This document shows positions 1-10,853 of a DNA stretch of 64,000 bases, piece by piece. The translations under genes were made by a program, and so were the position numbers. Source of the stretch: Henckelia pumila (taxonomy: Eukaryota; Streptophyta; Magnoliopsida; Lamiales; Gesneriaceae); contig NW_027331833.1 in the NCBI RefSeq assembly GCF_033568475.1, positions 3,472,001 to 3,536,000 of the forward strand. The letters run 5' to 3'. Each line of letters begins with the position of its first letter. Positions within the stretch are counted from its first letter, which is position 1. The notes beneath the pieces were generated by a model. The model had not been told where the DNA came from, did no database searches, and worked only from the letters and a program-made list of their open reading frames with translations.

Positions 1-480
1 TAATAGTTGTGATCCAGTAAAATTAAACACACGAACTTTATTATGATGTAAATTATAGCATCAAGTGTTCATTGTTTTATAAAAAATTATAACTGTAAAA
101 CTCAAATTCTTCAGAAATTATAGCAACTCAAATGTCGTACTTTGATTGTTTTCATGACAAAGACAAAGATTGTGTTACAAAATTAAAGGGCAAGAAACAA
201 AGGACCAAATCCTAGAGAAATTAAATGATAATATTTTATTTCTTACTATATCGAATGCTTACAAATTTGTGTCCATTATATATAGAGCTAAAAAAGAAAA
301 AAGACAGCAACTAATATGTCTTAGAAAAATGCGACGTTCATGGACTGACTTCCAAAAGACTTAACATGGATTTGGTGAACATATGAAACTATTATGATAA
401 AACAAAATAACAACTTCAACTGTTAAAAAAAAAAACTTCAACAATCCCTCTCTTAAATTAGAAGTTGTGGAACTTCAGTT

Positions 481-540
481 TATATGCAACAAACTGACCA
501 AAAATTTCGGTTTATGCAGCAAACTGACCAAAAATTTCGG
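481..540. repeat. 30-bp tandem duplication (2 copies)
   Basis: Two adjacent near-identical 30-bp units (481-510 and 511-540) share the core aaactgaccaaaaatttcgg. They differ at a few bases near the start of the unit. No function is evident. Confidence 0.85.
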
Positions 541-1482
541 TTATAAATAAACCTAGCAAGTGAACTAGGTCAATTGATAGTATATGGACGACGAATCCGA
601 ATATCGATCTCACAGAGACTAATAGATGATTACCAAAATATAATTATTCTACTTAATTTGGACTAAATAATAAATGTGATTGAGTTTATTCAACAAAAAT
701 ATAAATAAAAAATATATTAATCAGACAATAAAAAGAAAAAAAAATAACACTCGAAGGATAAATTCAATATCAAATAAATTTATTAAAGCACGCGAAGGTA
801 CCGAGCTAATTCATGCATACACGTGGCACAATCTAAAACCCAAGACTATTCCAAATCAAGGTGAATTTTTCTATTCTATTCAACAAAATATTTCTAAACT
901 TTGCTAAATCTATTCAAGTTGGACGGATTAATTATTTCTAATTAATTCTAATCAAACTCAAACGTATTAAATAATTATGAAAATTCAATTTTCACCTAAA
1001 ACCGCATAATGAATAGTCGATTTAACATTGTGTTAACTATTGGAGCGAAGCATAATCAATTCCTAATCTTTCGACATAGAATCAATCAAATCAATCGAAT
1101 ACTGACCAAATTATTCACAAGAACAATATGATAAATCCAACAATAAATAATTAAAATAAATAAAAAATCCTAAACCATAATTCATGTGTTCAACATAAAT
1201 CAGTCTCGGCTCAGTCTCGTGGCCTTAATCGAAAGGAAAAAGTCTACTCCATAAACGAAAACATAATTCAAAACAAAGTTTTAATCGTAAACAAAAACTA
1301 AATAAAAATAGAGAAAAAAATATGAAGCGTTCTTCAAATTCTCCCAAGCCCTAGCCACCTTATCTTCAATAAAATATGAATCCCCTTCAAAATCTGATAT
1401 AATTTGGTATATATACGCCCCCTAGAATCTACGAACTTTGTTTCCTTTACGAAAGAGTCCGCAAAATAAAAAATTCTCTCCC

Positions 1483-1668
1483 ATGATCGCACTCAAGCGC
1501 AAGAAGTGCCCGCTCGAGCGCCAATTTTTTTGTCTCGCACAATAAAAATTCCTCTAGGCACGCTCAAGCGCAAGAAGTACCCGCTTGAGCGTGCAATATT
1601 CTGTCCAGTTCTTCCAATTTTGCCTTCACGTGCTTGAGCGGTAAGAAATACCCGCTCGAGCAAGTCAA
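1483..1668. repeat. CTCGAG-centred decamer repeats
   Basis: Several exact or near copies of the palindrome cgctcgagcg are arranged in pairs separated by about 12-14 bases (caagaagtgcc and variants). Three such pairs occur in under 200 bp. The same paired arrangement recurs at 28118-28200 inside a hAT element, so it is likely part of a dispersed LTR-type repeat. Confidence 0.6.
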
Positions 1669-1939
1669 CTTGTGCCCAAACACTTTTATTTCTTCATTAA
1701 TCCTGCAATTAAACCAAGGAAAGTGAGGTGTAGACAATATGAATGAAAAATAATAAAATCACACTTAAATGATGTTAGCACAAAACGAATGCATGCAAAA
1801 TAGATCCAAAAATAACCACAATATAATGAATTAACATTCACTCATCACAAACCAACTCCAATGTTCACATATGAATTCCCAAACTGCAAACTCCAAGCAA
1901 CTTCTTTAGCTTCAGAAATGGAACTAGTTCAAAATTTGG

Positions 1940-2440
1940 TTAAAACATAAGCAGTTTGATACTCACTCCGGCAGTAATTACCATTGAACAAGATCAATTA
2001 CTCCCTCCATCACAAGATCTCTAAGTATGATACTTTACATCTTTATGCTTGCTTCTACAATGAAGAACATGATTTTTAGAAAGTTCGATTGCAGATCCGA
2101 TGTCACAATATATAATTTCATGTATTTGTTGCTTGAATTTCATCCCTTCAAGTATTCTTTTCAACCACACACATTGGCTAGCACAAGAAGTTGCAGCTAC
2201 AAACTCTGTTTTTGTTGTTAATAAAGTGACGAATGGTTGTTTCTTTGAAGACTATGAAACAACTCCTGATCCCAACATGAAAACATATTTGGAAGTGTTG
2301 TTTCGATCATCCAAATCTCAAACATAATGACTATCAGCCAAAGACAACAAATATGAAGTTTCTCATTTCTTGTAAAAGAACCCAAATTCAGGGTACCTTG
2401 CAAGTACCGTAAGACCCTCATGGAAGTTATAAAAATATAT
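1940..2440 (-). pseudogene. Copia RNase H relic (degenerate)
   Basis: Reading the minus strand with frame changes gives the typical 3' end of a Ty1/Copia polyprotein. A stretch like RVLRYLQGTLNLG lies near 2400. VFMLGSGVVS, then an in-frame stop where the family has Trp, then SSKKQPFVTL lies near 2260. A segment like KTEFVAATSCASQCVWLKRIL follows, and then a RSKHKDVKYH-like segment. These correspond to the RNase H motifs GSGxVSW, TEAEFVA and RTKHIDxRYH. Stops and frameshifts show it is dead. No flanking LTRs or upstream pol domains were recognised, so it is an isolated fragment. Confidence in the family is good; the ends are approximate. Confidence 0.7.
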
Positions 2441-2659
2441 TCATTCATGTAGTATTTTCCATATATATACTAATGAGACTTACAGAGTACATAATGTGTA
2501 GTAACCGGTCCCATTTTACAAATATTAAGTGGTTAATTATGTTAGAATTAAGTAAAACATGATTAAAAGATTTTAATATGATCAAACGAACCTAGAAATC
2601 GGATCCAGAACACCCAAAAAATGGTTAGAGGGCTTAATTGGGCTCGGAGAGTTTGGATG

Positions 2660-3012
2660 GTCCGAACTTAAGCTCATGATAGATCGGATGATCCGAAGCC
2701 ATCGGATGCAGCGAAGCAGTTTGGAAGAAGGGAGATCGGACGGTCCAAACTCAAGTGTGACAGGTGTCCAAATCTGGTCAGATGGATGATGTCATGGTTG
2801 ATGTCACTAAGCTCGATCGGACGATCCAAAGTATAGGATCGAACCATCCGAAGTGTTATTAGGACAAGTGTCAAAAGATTTGTACAAGTGTCTCGTACGC
2901 AAGAGATCGGATGATCCAAAGTGGGATCGGAACGTCTGAACTGCGTATGCAGACGACGTGGCCCTCATGCAAGATCGGAACGTCCAAACTCGAGAATGGA
3001 TGGTCCGATCTC
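2660..3012 (+). repeat. Array of GATCGGA-NN-GTCCGA palindromes in LTR U3
   Basis: About nine imperfect copies of a dyad resembling gatcggatggtccgaac are spaced roughly 25-60 bases apart. Examples lie near 2655, 2683, 2735, 2813, 2838, 2905, 2925, 2973 and 2996. They sit immediately upstream of the LTR TATA box, the position expected for promoter or enhancer elements. The copies differ mainly in the two central bases and the outer base. Confidence 0.75.
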
Positions 3013-3014
3013 AT

Positions 3015-3025
3015 CCTATAAATAG
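3015..3025 (+). promoter_or_regulatory. LTR TATA box
   Basis: The sequence cctataaatag is followed about 40-60 bases later by a pyrimidine-rich leader (ctctctctttctctcgac), the usual layout of a plant LTR U3/R boundary. It follows directly on the palindrome array. Confidence 0.6.
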
Positions 3026-4035
3026 GGGCTCCGAGATTCATATTTGTGCACCAATTCACAACTCTCTCTTTCTCTCGACTTCTTAGGCCTTTTTAGGGAA
3101 TTCTAGTAATCTACGCGTGGTCCGGGCCTTGGTGAGGCATCTTCGGGTCATAGTGGAGTTGTGCCCAAGTTTTGGGACTATCGACATCGGCGGGCTAACC
3201 ACGGACAGAGGTATTCTCGAGATCCTATAAAAATAATAAGGAGTATGCAATAGCTTAGTTAAGGTTTTTAAAGAAAGTTTTTAATGCATGGATATTTTGC
3301 ATTGTAGTACTAATGGAAGGTTTGGAACCTAGATGGATGTTTCTAGAACTGTCTTAGTAAGGTACGTAAGTACTGACTGAGATTGTCAGCGGGTTTGCAT
3401 GCTTATGTGTTGCATATTATATGACATGATGCATGTTACTGCTTTGAGATATTATGTTGCATGTGCATTCATATTGAGCTTGGATCTACTTCGAGATAAG
3501 CCAGTGTTTTAGGGTGCTCAGCCCTTGTTTGGTCGTTTTGATACTGAGAGTCATAGTGGCCGACGGTTCAAGCGGACTCTAGTGATCTAGGGTGACATTT
3601 TTAGTCCACGTCCAGTTAGGAGTGAGTGGTTGGATCCAATGGTTTGTCTACCCAAATATGATACACGTACATTACATTGCATGCATCATATACGTATGTT
3701 TACCTGTATTAGCGTTCTGAGCTTTAGTGCTCACGTCCAGTTATTTTCTGTTGTCTGGACACCCCATTCGACGGGGCAGTTACAGATAGTTCTCTCAAGG
3801 ATTTGGAGATTAGGTAGTGACCAAGGTATGATTGTAAGGTTAACCACTAGGTTTTTACCTTACTTGTACTAAGTTAATTCAATTGGGTTGTATAAATTTG
3901 GGTTAATTTATCGGTTGTATTCTGTCAGTTCTGGATTTTGTATTATTTACGCATTTACTCTGATTATAATTATTTATGATTTAATCGCATGCCTAAGTTT
4001 TTGATTAGTAGGTTAGTATGGTGTGGGTCACTATA

Positions 4036-6200
4036 TTTATGGTATCAGATCATGCAATAAGATTTTTTGGGGCATAGTATTGATATTTGGGTTATCCTTG
4101 TAGATTTCGAATTTGACTAACGATAGCAGTAACATAAGTTGGAATAATAAGATACTTAGGCTTTTCTAAGATTGGCATAAGAGATTCGCCTTATGTCGAT
4201 CCCAGCAGGATGGAACTGGAAGAGAAGATCCAGTTTTGAACTTCAGGTACTTCTCGAGATCTATTGGAGCGTGGGAAGACGTGATCGTCTAGATTCCCTG
4301 TGATCCATAGATACCCCTGAAGATTTTCCACTAGTAGTTGGAGAGATTGTCATGAGGATCTTGTCTCATCTACCAGATAAGAAACCCAAAAATATTGGAA
4401 ATATTCGGTAGATTAGCAAGATCTTTTAAATCTTGTGAGAAAGAGGATTCGACAGCATTCTATGGAGGCTTTTGACTGAAGGCTGACAGAAACCTCACGT
4501 TCAAGATCAGTAAACAGAATGTAAGATTTATTCTTGTATTTGCATTTCTTAAATATTGTATTAAGATTTGTTATAAATATTTTTTCCGTTTTAAGCATTT
4601 GAATCATTGTATCATGATTCTAGACATTGGATGTATTAGTATCATTGTACATCCTTTGACGTAAATTGATTTTGAATTGTAATAAAAATTGTACAAATGC
4701 TTGGGTTTATCTAAATTGTATTTGGTAATTCTGTTTTGGGACTCTAATAAGTTGTACTAATTTTATTTTTGAGAATTAATTCAGAATTGAAATTGATTTC
4801 AGTGTTTGGTTGATTGGTTATCAATTAATTTGGACACTCACCCGAGACATTTTTGTTTGGACTTTGCTAAATTGTTGCCAAGTGATGATGGTTTTCATCA
4901 GGGTAGGTTATACCAAGTATTGTGAACATATTGATTATCTAGATGGAAAGGAAGCGCGACCCTATGCCAGCATTACTCTGGAAACCTTTCGTGTTTCAGG
5001 GGAGGGTGTAGTTAGGAGAGGCTATCTTAGCCTAGTGATTCTACAACAGTCACAGGGATATTTTGACCGTTGAGTACTTTTATAAAGAATAAGTATCGTC
5101 TGACTTCATCAGAGATGCAGTTTGACATTTTCGTTGTCAGAATAAGTCTGGAATTGATATTCCTCGACAAGTAATCATTATGAAACAGATAGGATATGCA
5201 TGTTTCTAATTGATAAATTCTAGAATTATCTAATGCGTTGATTGACTTTGAGTATTTCCCAAAATGACGTGTTTTATCCTGGAACTTGGTCATACCATTT
5301 TATAGTATGATTGACTGGGCGGTTTTCTTAGACCCGTAGATGTTGACTTGAACTTGTTAAGTTATTGTCAAATGATGATAAATCTCATCAAGGTACGATG
5401 GTGAGTTATACCGAGTGTTGTGGGCTATGTTGATATGAGTCTAGACATCGAGGATGCACGATCCTATGTCAGTGTGTATTCTGGAAGCCTTTCGTGCTTT
5501 CGAGATGACTTACAAGAGAGGAAAACTCAATTTTGATATTTTATACATTCACAGAAGGAGTATAGTTATGAGACATTTGAAATTCTTTTGTAAGAAATGG
5601 AATTTGATGCTAGATTTAGTATTTAAGGGAATTAGTTATCATCTGACTTCGTGAGAGATACAGAATAAGATTTTATGTTGACAGGATAGTCTTGGCCGAA
5701 AGGGTATTCCTTGACTAGTGATTATTCTAAGTAGATAGTTAATGCAGTTGATATTGGAAGATATCACTAGATGGATTGATCTAGTAAGAGGACTAATCAA
5801 ATAACATTGAATTATTGTCTAACTTCATTAAATTATGGAATGAGATCTTCTGTTAACAGATATTGTTCAGAATAGAGGATGGTCATTTGATTGAAATTAG
5901 TCCAAGGATTGTTGATTTTAGTATATATGTTACCTGGACAAGGAACGGTTTTGTAGTAGATCAAGATTTGCGTCTGTGACTAGTCTTGATTATCGTCTGA
6001 CCTCGTCAGAAATAAGGTGAGTAAAATCAGTATGGGAGTTTGGTTATTGCAAGCGTTTTGAGCTCAGATAATTTCTCGATAAGCAGAACCACAGAGATCA
6101 GAGTTTTTGATCTACAGAGTGAGATTCTAATAAATCGAGAATGGATAAGAGGATTGACTTTGTCATATTTGCAAATTAGTCCTCAGACAAGCGATTTCAT
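4036..6200 (+). mobile_element. Degenerate internal region of the Gypsy-like element
   Basis: This follows the LTR and a primer-binding-like sequence at 4040-4049. No open gag or pol domain can be read. It contains diverged direct duplications. A block around 4850-5160 recurs at about 5342-5710 (shared phrases: gtgatgatgg..catcaggg, gttatacc.agt.ttgtg, tctggaagcctttcgtg). The phrase tatcgtctgacttcatcagaga recurs with decay near 5090, 5633, 5810 and 5990. I infer old retrotransposon sequence that expanded locally and then decayed. A real host gene is unlikely. Confidence 0.45.
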
Positions 6201-6639
6201 TCAATTTCAATCCTAAATAATTTAAGAATAGTATAATTTAATTCTAAACTCTAAATATTCTCAAATTAAATATTCTCGGATTAAAATTAAATCATTTCGG
6301 ACCTTATCGCATTTGAGCCCTTGACCTTCTCAATATTTGCAAATCGGTCCTTATTCAATTCTTTGCTTCTGATTAAATCCTTTTCCTATTTAAAATCATA
6401 AATAAAATCTTAAATCCCAGAAATAATCAATTCAAATATTCTCTTCTTTTAATTTAAGAATTCCGAATATTTAAATCTTAAAATCCAAAAATCCTCAAAT
6501 TAAATATTTTTGACCCGAAATTAAAATCTCTAATTTCCATAAATTCTCAAATTCATATTTTTTCAATTTTGAAATTTAAATCTTAAATTTTGTAATTAAT
6601 TTTTTAATATTTTCGGACCTTACACTATGTCTTTGATTC
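6201..6639. other. AT-rich spacer
   Basis: Low-complexity AT-rich DNA with many aaat/taaa runs; nothing recognisable. Confidence 0.6.
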
Positions 6640-7125
6640 AAGACCTTGTAAAAATATACTCCACTCCCAATATCAAAACAAATATAAATATAAATAAATA
6701 TAAATAAATAAATAAAAATACAAGTTTAAGTGGCACCAAACTCCCATATTTAGGAGAAATCTTGGGTTTGAGATTTTGTAAAAACACTCCCACCCGAAAT
6801 ATAATTTTTTGATTTTTTATTTTTGAAAAAAAAATAGGTCAAGACAGTAGAATTAAGGATTCATGATGTTATTTAAGTTATTTTTGTTTCCTTTCAGAAC
6901 TCTTAATTCTACCACTTGAATGTTAATTTATAGTTCCAATGGTGAAGTTGAGGCTTCCGCGAGGATTAATCATGGATGGTTCTTCCATGGTGGATTTAAC
7001 AACGTTTCTGAATGTTAGGCCCGGGAAAGCTAGAACTCCGCGCCTGCAGCCGCCGGTTCTCGGTGTTTCGAGTTTTGATAAGAATAACGATCGTTTTCCT
7101 CCGCCTGTTTTGATAAATACTATAT
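6640..7125 (+). pseudogene. Truncated 5' copy of the ZAT-like zinc-finger gene
   Basis: This segment is a diverged duplicate of 9221-9660, covering the upstream region, 5' leader and first codons of the intact zinc-finger gene. Shared phrases include ctttgattcaagaccttgta, ggcaccaaactcccatattt and gaggcttccgcgaggattaa. The ATG at 6972 opens a frame of 51 codons beginning MDGSSMVDLTTF, against MDDSSSMVDLTSF in the intact copy. A later GVSSFDKNNDR matches GVSSSDHENNYDR. The frame ends in a stop (7125-7127) overlapping the target duplication of a hAT element that starts at 7134. No zinc finger or EAR motif remains, so the product cannot act as the paralogue does. It is a dead stub, unless a short transcript still uses the promoter. 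Confidence 0.85.
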
Positions 7126-7133
7126 AAGCTAAT

Positions 7134-7904
7134 GAGGGACGGTTCAAAGAAAAATGAGGTACGGGGCCAAGTTTAAAACAAGAGTTTCTCAGGGACGGTT
7201 CAAAGAAAAATGAGGTCCGGGGTCAAGTTTAAAACAAGAGTTTCTTACATTAATTTAAAAAATTAAATATAATTGAACTATACGAAATTATCTTTCGTAT
7301 TTTGTAAATATGATTATGAAATTATCCAAAAAAAAAAATCACAATGAACTATCAAAACTCACAATTTAGGTTGTTAATTTAATTTAGAAGCAGTTAATTT
7401 AGGTATTCAAAGTTAAATTAACTAAAAACCTCAATTTTCGAAATTAGATTTCAAGATTCGTACCTCCAATCCATAAATTTTCAACCCCGATTTGAAAATA
7501 ACAATAAATATTAACATCTAACATGAAATCAAAATTAAATTGAATGAGTAATAAGTAAAATTTTAATTCATATAGAGGAAGAGAGGAAATTGATTGAACA
7601 TCAAGCTATAAAACTCAAGACTAAAAAAATCGATGATCAAGAAAAGACAATGGAATGTGATGGTCGACGACAAACAACACCAAATTGAGAGGTGATGAAT
7701 TAATCGAAAATTGCACATATCAATTTTGACCATAGCTTTGTTGAAAACGTGCATACATGTTCTTATTTTTTTAGTAATAATTATAATATAATAATTAATT
7801 AAAATCCATTAATACATAACATTGATAATATATATGTATAATATAATTTTTTAACAAATTTGGGGCCCCATGGGCCCTGCCCGCTCTGCGGCAGGACCGT
7901 CCTG
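7134..7904. mobile_element. Non-autonomous hAT-like element
   Basis: It is flanked by the perfect 8-bp direct repeat aagctaat (7126-7133 and 7905-7912). The ends are imperfect inverted repeats (agggacggttc at left; gaccgtcct at right). An 8-bp target duplication with AGGG-type ends is characteristic of hAT elements. No transposase frame is present. It was inserted at the very end of the truncated zinc-finger stub. The left end carries a 56-bp tandem duplication. Confidence 0.7.
7135..7246. repeat. 56-bp tandem duplication at the hAT left end
   Basis: Units at 7135-7190 and 7191-7246 are nearly identical, each starting agggacggttcaaagaaaaa. The left subterminal sequence of the element is therefore duplicated. 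Confidence 0.85.
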
Positions 7905-7912
7905 AAGCTAAT

Positions 7913-8375
7913 GTACCAATTTTATATTCAAAATTTTAAATTTGATTGAATGTTATCGCTACATTTTTTTAATTTTAGCTAAATTTTGTGTATATATATA
8001 TATATGTTAAAAATTTCATAAATGCTATATATGATATTATATCAATGTTCAAATTTTAAATTTGATAGGATATTATCAATACTTTTTGTTTTTATTTAAT
8101 TTTTTGTTTTGTGTATCCGTAAAAATTTCCATAAATGTTATATTACAATGTACCAAATTTTTGTTTCAAACATTTGAAATTTGATATAATGTTTTCAGTA
8201 CTTCTTAATTTCGGTTAATTTTTTGTGCTATATGTATATGTAAAAAATTTCATAAATGATATATATGATATATAATCAATTTTGATCCGAAATTTAATAT
8301 GATATAACTGTTGTCAATTTCAGTTAATTTTTTTGTATCCATCAATATGTTAATATTTGTATAAATGTTATAAAT
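7913..8375. repeat. Degenerate tandem repeat, about 110-125 bp unit, 4 copies
   Basis: Four diverged units follow one another, starting near 7913, 8038, 8148 and 8271. Each carries caaattttaaatttgata-like sequence, then a gttatc..tactttt block, then tttgtgtat..gtaaaaatttcataaatg. Length and sequence vary between units, indicating an old minisatellite. Confidence 0.65.
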
Positions 8376-9220
8376 GAGATTTTAAGTTGTGCTTAATATA
8401 ACCAATGTAGTGGTTCGACCCACCTCAAAATATAAGATGCATTTAAATATCTATACGGATGTATCATTTTATTTAATTTATGTTATGATTTTGAGTGTTG
8501 TGTTACTTTTATATATTTAGTTCTACTGTCAAAATTTTTTATATATATATTTAGTTATCGCTACTTTTTATCATATTAAATAACTATAAATATTTTATTT
8601 TTTTATAATATTACGTTTTCGAACATTTAAAAAAGTATCGTTATGAATGTTTAGTTTATTGAATATTCGTAATTCGATATTAAATGTATATTAATTATAC
8701 GCTTGATATAAAAAATTTTAACATATTATAAAAAATAATTTAAAATTTTAATTTATTAAAATACTAATACTCCGTATATCGTACCGATAAAATACTAATA
8801 ATATTAATAATAGTGTTGGTCTCTTGGAAGACGGTAGAGTAACAAATTTATTTATAATTTATCTATAATTATCATATCATATCTGCTTTTAATTTTAAAA
8901 TTATTGGATTTTCTTTTATCTTAATCTAAACTTTTAAATATTTAATTGATTACACAAAATAAAATAATATGAAAATTAATTAACATAAAAAAATTTATAT
9001 ATCCAAAAAAATTATTTATATACACGCGTCACGTATAAATGACATTACTACCACATAAAAGTTTTGGTCAAAATTTTGAAAATTAAGGGTAAGTAACTTA
9101 TTACACATTACCATGCCGTAAATATTGCTCCAAATTCGAAAAGATTTGTATTTATCTAATTTACAAAGATTTCGGTCGTTCTAATATGTACGGAAGAGAT
9201 TAATTTTAATTTTAACAAAC
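8376..9220. other. AT-rich spacer
   Basis: Very AT-rich DNA between the tandem repeat and the intact zinc-finger gene's upstream region. No gene, element boundary or strong motif is seen. Confidence 0.6.
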
Positions 9221-9563
9221 CTATGTCTTTGATTCAAGACCTTGTAAAAATATACCCCACTCCCAATATCAAAACAAATATTAAAAATACAAGTTTAAGT
9301 GGCACCAAACTCCCATATTTAGGAGAAATCTTGGGTTTGAGATCTTGTAAAAACACTCCCTCCCGAAATATAATTTTTTTGATTTTTTATTTTTTTTAAA
9401 AAAAAAAATAGGTCAAGACAGTAGATTTAAGGATTGATGATGTTATTTAAGTTATTTTAGTTTCCTTTCAGAACTCTTAATTCTACAGGCCACTTGAATG
9501 TTAATTTATATTTATATATAGTTCCAAGGGTGAATTAGTTGAGGCTTCCGCGAGGATTAATCA
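9221..9563 (+). promoter_or_regulatory. Duplicated upstream region of the ZAT-like gene
   Basis: This block matches 6640-6971 almost base for base over long runs, although flanking spacers do not match. It ends at the start codon of the intact gene. The leader includes tatatttatatatag shortly before the ATG. The duplication unit thus included promoter, leader and 5' coding sequence. Confidence 0.6.
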
Positions 9564-10250
9564 ATGGATGATTCTTCTTCCATGGTGGATTTAACGTCGT
9601 TTGTGAAAGCTACAACTCCGTTCGGTGTTTCGAGTTCTGATCATGAGAATAATTACGATCGTATCGGTTCCGAGGCAAGTCATGATGATGATGATGATTC
9701 TGGAAAGTCGAAACGTAGGTTAGAGGGAACAGAGATGATGAATATAATTGGGTCGTCTGGAAAGATTCAAAAAACAGATGATGAAATATGGAAAACTACT
9801 AGTACTACTTCATCAACGGAAGGAATTATATTATGCAACAGTACTAGTACTAGTAGTGATGATGATATATATGTCAAGAATCAGGTGGTAGTCTCCTCTC
9901 CTAAGCCTAAAACTTACGCTTGCAATGTGTGCGCCAAAACTTTCTCGAGCCATCTTGCATTGGGAGGCCACAAGTCGAGCCACACCAAGTTCAAGATGAT
10001 CATCTGCGACGCCGTCGATCTTAGACCACGTGGTCACAACCAACTTTCCATGATCACCAATCTAAATATTGACAGGAGGACGACATATACTTGTAAGATT
10101 TGTTTCCAGGAATTCCCATCTGGCCAAGCTCTTGGAGGCCACCAGAGACGCCATTACAAGCCTCCTAAAATCTTGGATTTTGATCTCAATCAGTTGCCCA
10201 ACGAAGATGATCAAGATCATGATGATCAACATCCTTCTGCCAAATCTTAA
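9564..10250 (+). CDS. C2H2 zinc-finger protein, ZAT type, with EAR repressor motif
   Basis: This is a 228-residue intronless protein, the usual form for plant C1-2i (ZAT/STZ-like) zinc fingers, which act in the nucleus as transcriptional regulators. Finger 1 (about residues 117-141) has CNVC and HLALGGHKSSH, a slight variant of the plant QALGGH helix. Finger 2 (about 174-198) has CKICFQEF and the canonical QALGGHQRRH. A basic patch KSKRR near residue 52 could be a nuclear signal. The C-terminus has DFDLNQLP (about 208-215), a DLNxxP-type EAR motif that in this family recruits TOPLESS-type co-repressors. Asp- and Ser-rich stretches surround the fingers. The start is supported by the homologous ATG in the truncated duplicate. 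I infer a stress-responsive repressor from the family. Confidence 0.93.
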   Translation: MDDSSSMVDLTSFVKATTPFGVSSSDHENNYDRIGSEASHDDDDDSGKSKRRLEGTEMMNIIGSSGKIQKTDDEIWKTTSTTSSTEGIILCNSTSTSSDDDIYVKNQVVVSSPKPKTYACNVCAKTFSSHLALGGHKSSHTKFKMIICDAVDLRPRGHNQLSMITNLNIDRRTTYTCKICFQEFPSGQALGGHQRRHYKPPKILDFDLNQLPNEDDQDHDDQHPSAKS

Positions 10251-10853
10251 TTATTAGGCCTACCAATGCAAGTTTTGAGCTAGTTGCGTTTTTTTTTTTG
10301 AGAAAACCCATATATATTAATTTTATATATTCTAAAGGAAAAAAACATATATAAGAAATCAATATCAAAATTAGCATGAATCATATAATTAAACACATGT
10401 TGCATATTTACGCACAGTTTAACACTTTATATATATATGTATCATATTTGGTTTATTTGCTGCTATATCATTAATCAGTCACCAATTTTTCTTATTTGCT
10501 TATTCATCAGTTCGATCACTACATATTATGTTTGAGCATGAATTTTTCACACTTGAATATTTATAAGTTTCTCAACTGATATGATCGGTTTTGATCAAGA
10601 ATCGTCCTGCATGCACTTGTCTATAATACAAGATATAATATTTTTGGTAATACTAGATATATATATATGTTTTCTAAAATATCAATGACATTACTAAAGA
10701 AATACTATAAAACATCATTGCTCAAATCATGATATACATATAATAATATCAAAAAAGGTGAAAAAAGAAATTCAAATTATATTTATTTAATTAATAATGC
10801 AAAACCAGAAATACACCAAGTCAATCTCCCTCAATGATCACCGATCTTATAAG
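10251..10853. other. Intergenic, 3' flanks of two convergent loci
   Basis: AT-rich sequence between the zinc-finger stop and the HSP70-like stop. It probably holds the 3' UTR of the zinc-finger gene. No gene or element is seen. Confidence 0.6.

Larger units (their letters stand above)
1..1850. other. AT-rich non-genic stretch
   Basis: No credible gene is visible; the short open frames lack codon structure and any recognisable domain. It contains a 30-bp tandem duplication and a block of CTCGAG-centred repeats, listed separately, of the kind found in plant LTR-retrotransposon ends. I infer old retrotransposon sequence, but no LTR boundary, primer-binding site or coding domain could be placed. 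Confidence 0.5.
2497..4035 (+). repeat. LTR of a Gypsy-type retrotransposon
   Basis: The element begins tgtagtaaccggtccc and ends gggtcactata. These are the inverted TGTAGTGACCC / GGGTCACTACA ends common in plant Gypsy LTRs, each with some decay. A tRNA-Met-like primer-binding sequence (tggtatcaga) begins about 5 bases after the end, so this is a 5' LTR. It contains a TATA box near 3015 and a transcribed-type leader rich in ctctct. No matching 3' LTR was found downstream, so the element is truncated or rearranged. The exact 3' boundary is inferred from the decayed terminus. Confidence 0.7.

Noticed and set aside
2497-6200. A complete Gypsy element with two LTRs
   Set aside because: No second copy of the 2497-4035 LTR was found by reading downstream, so only one LTR and degenerate interior are claimed.
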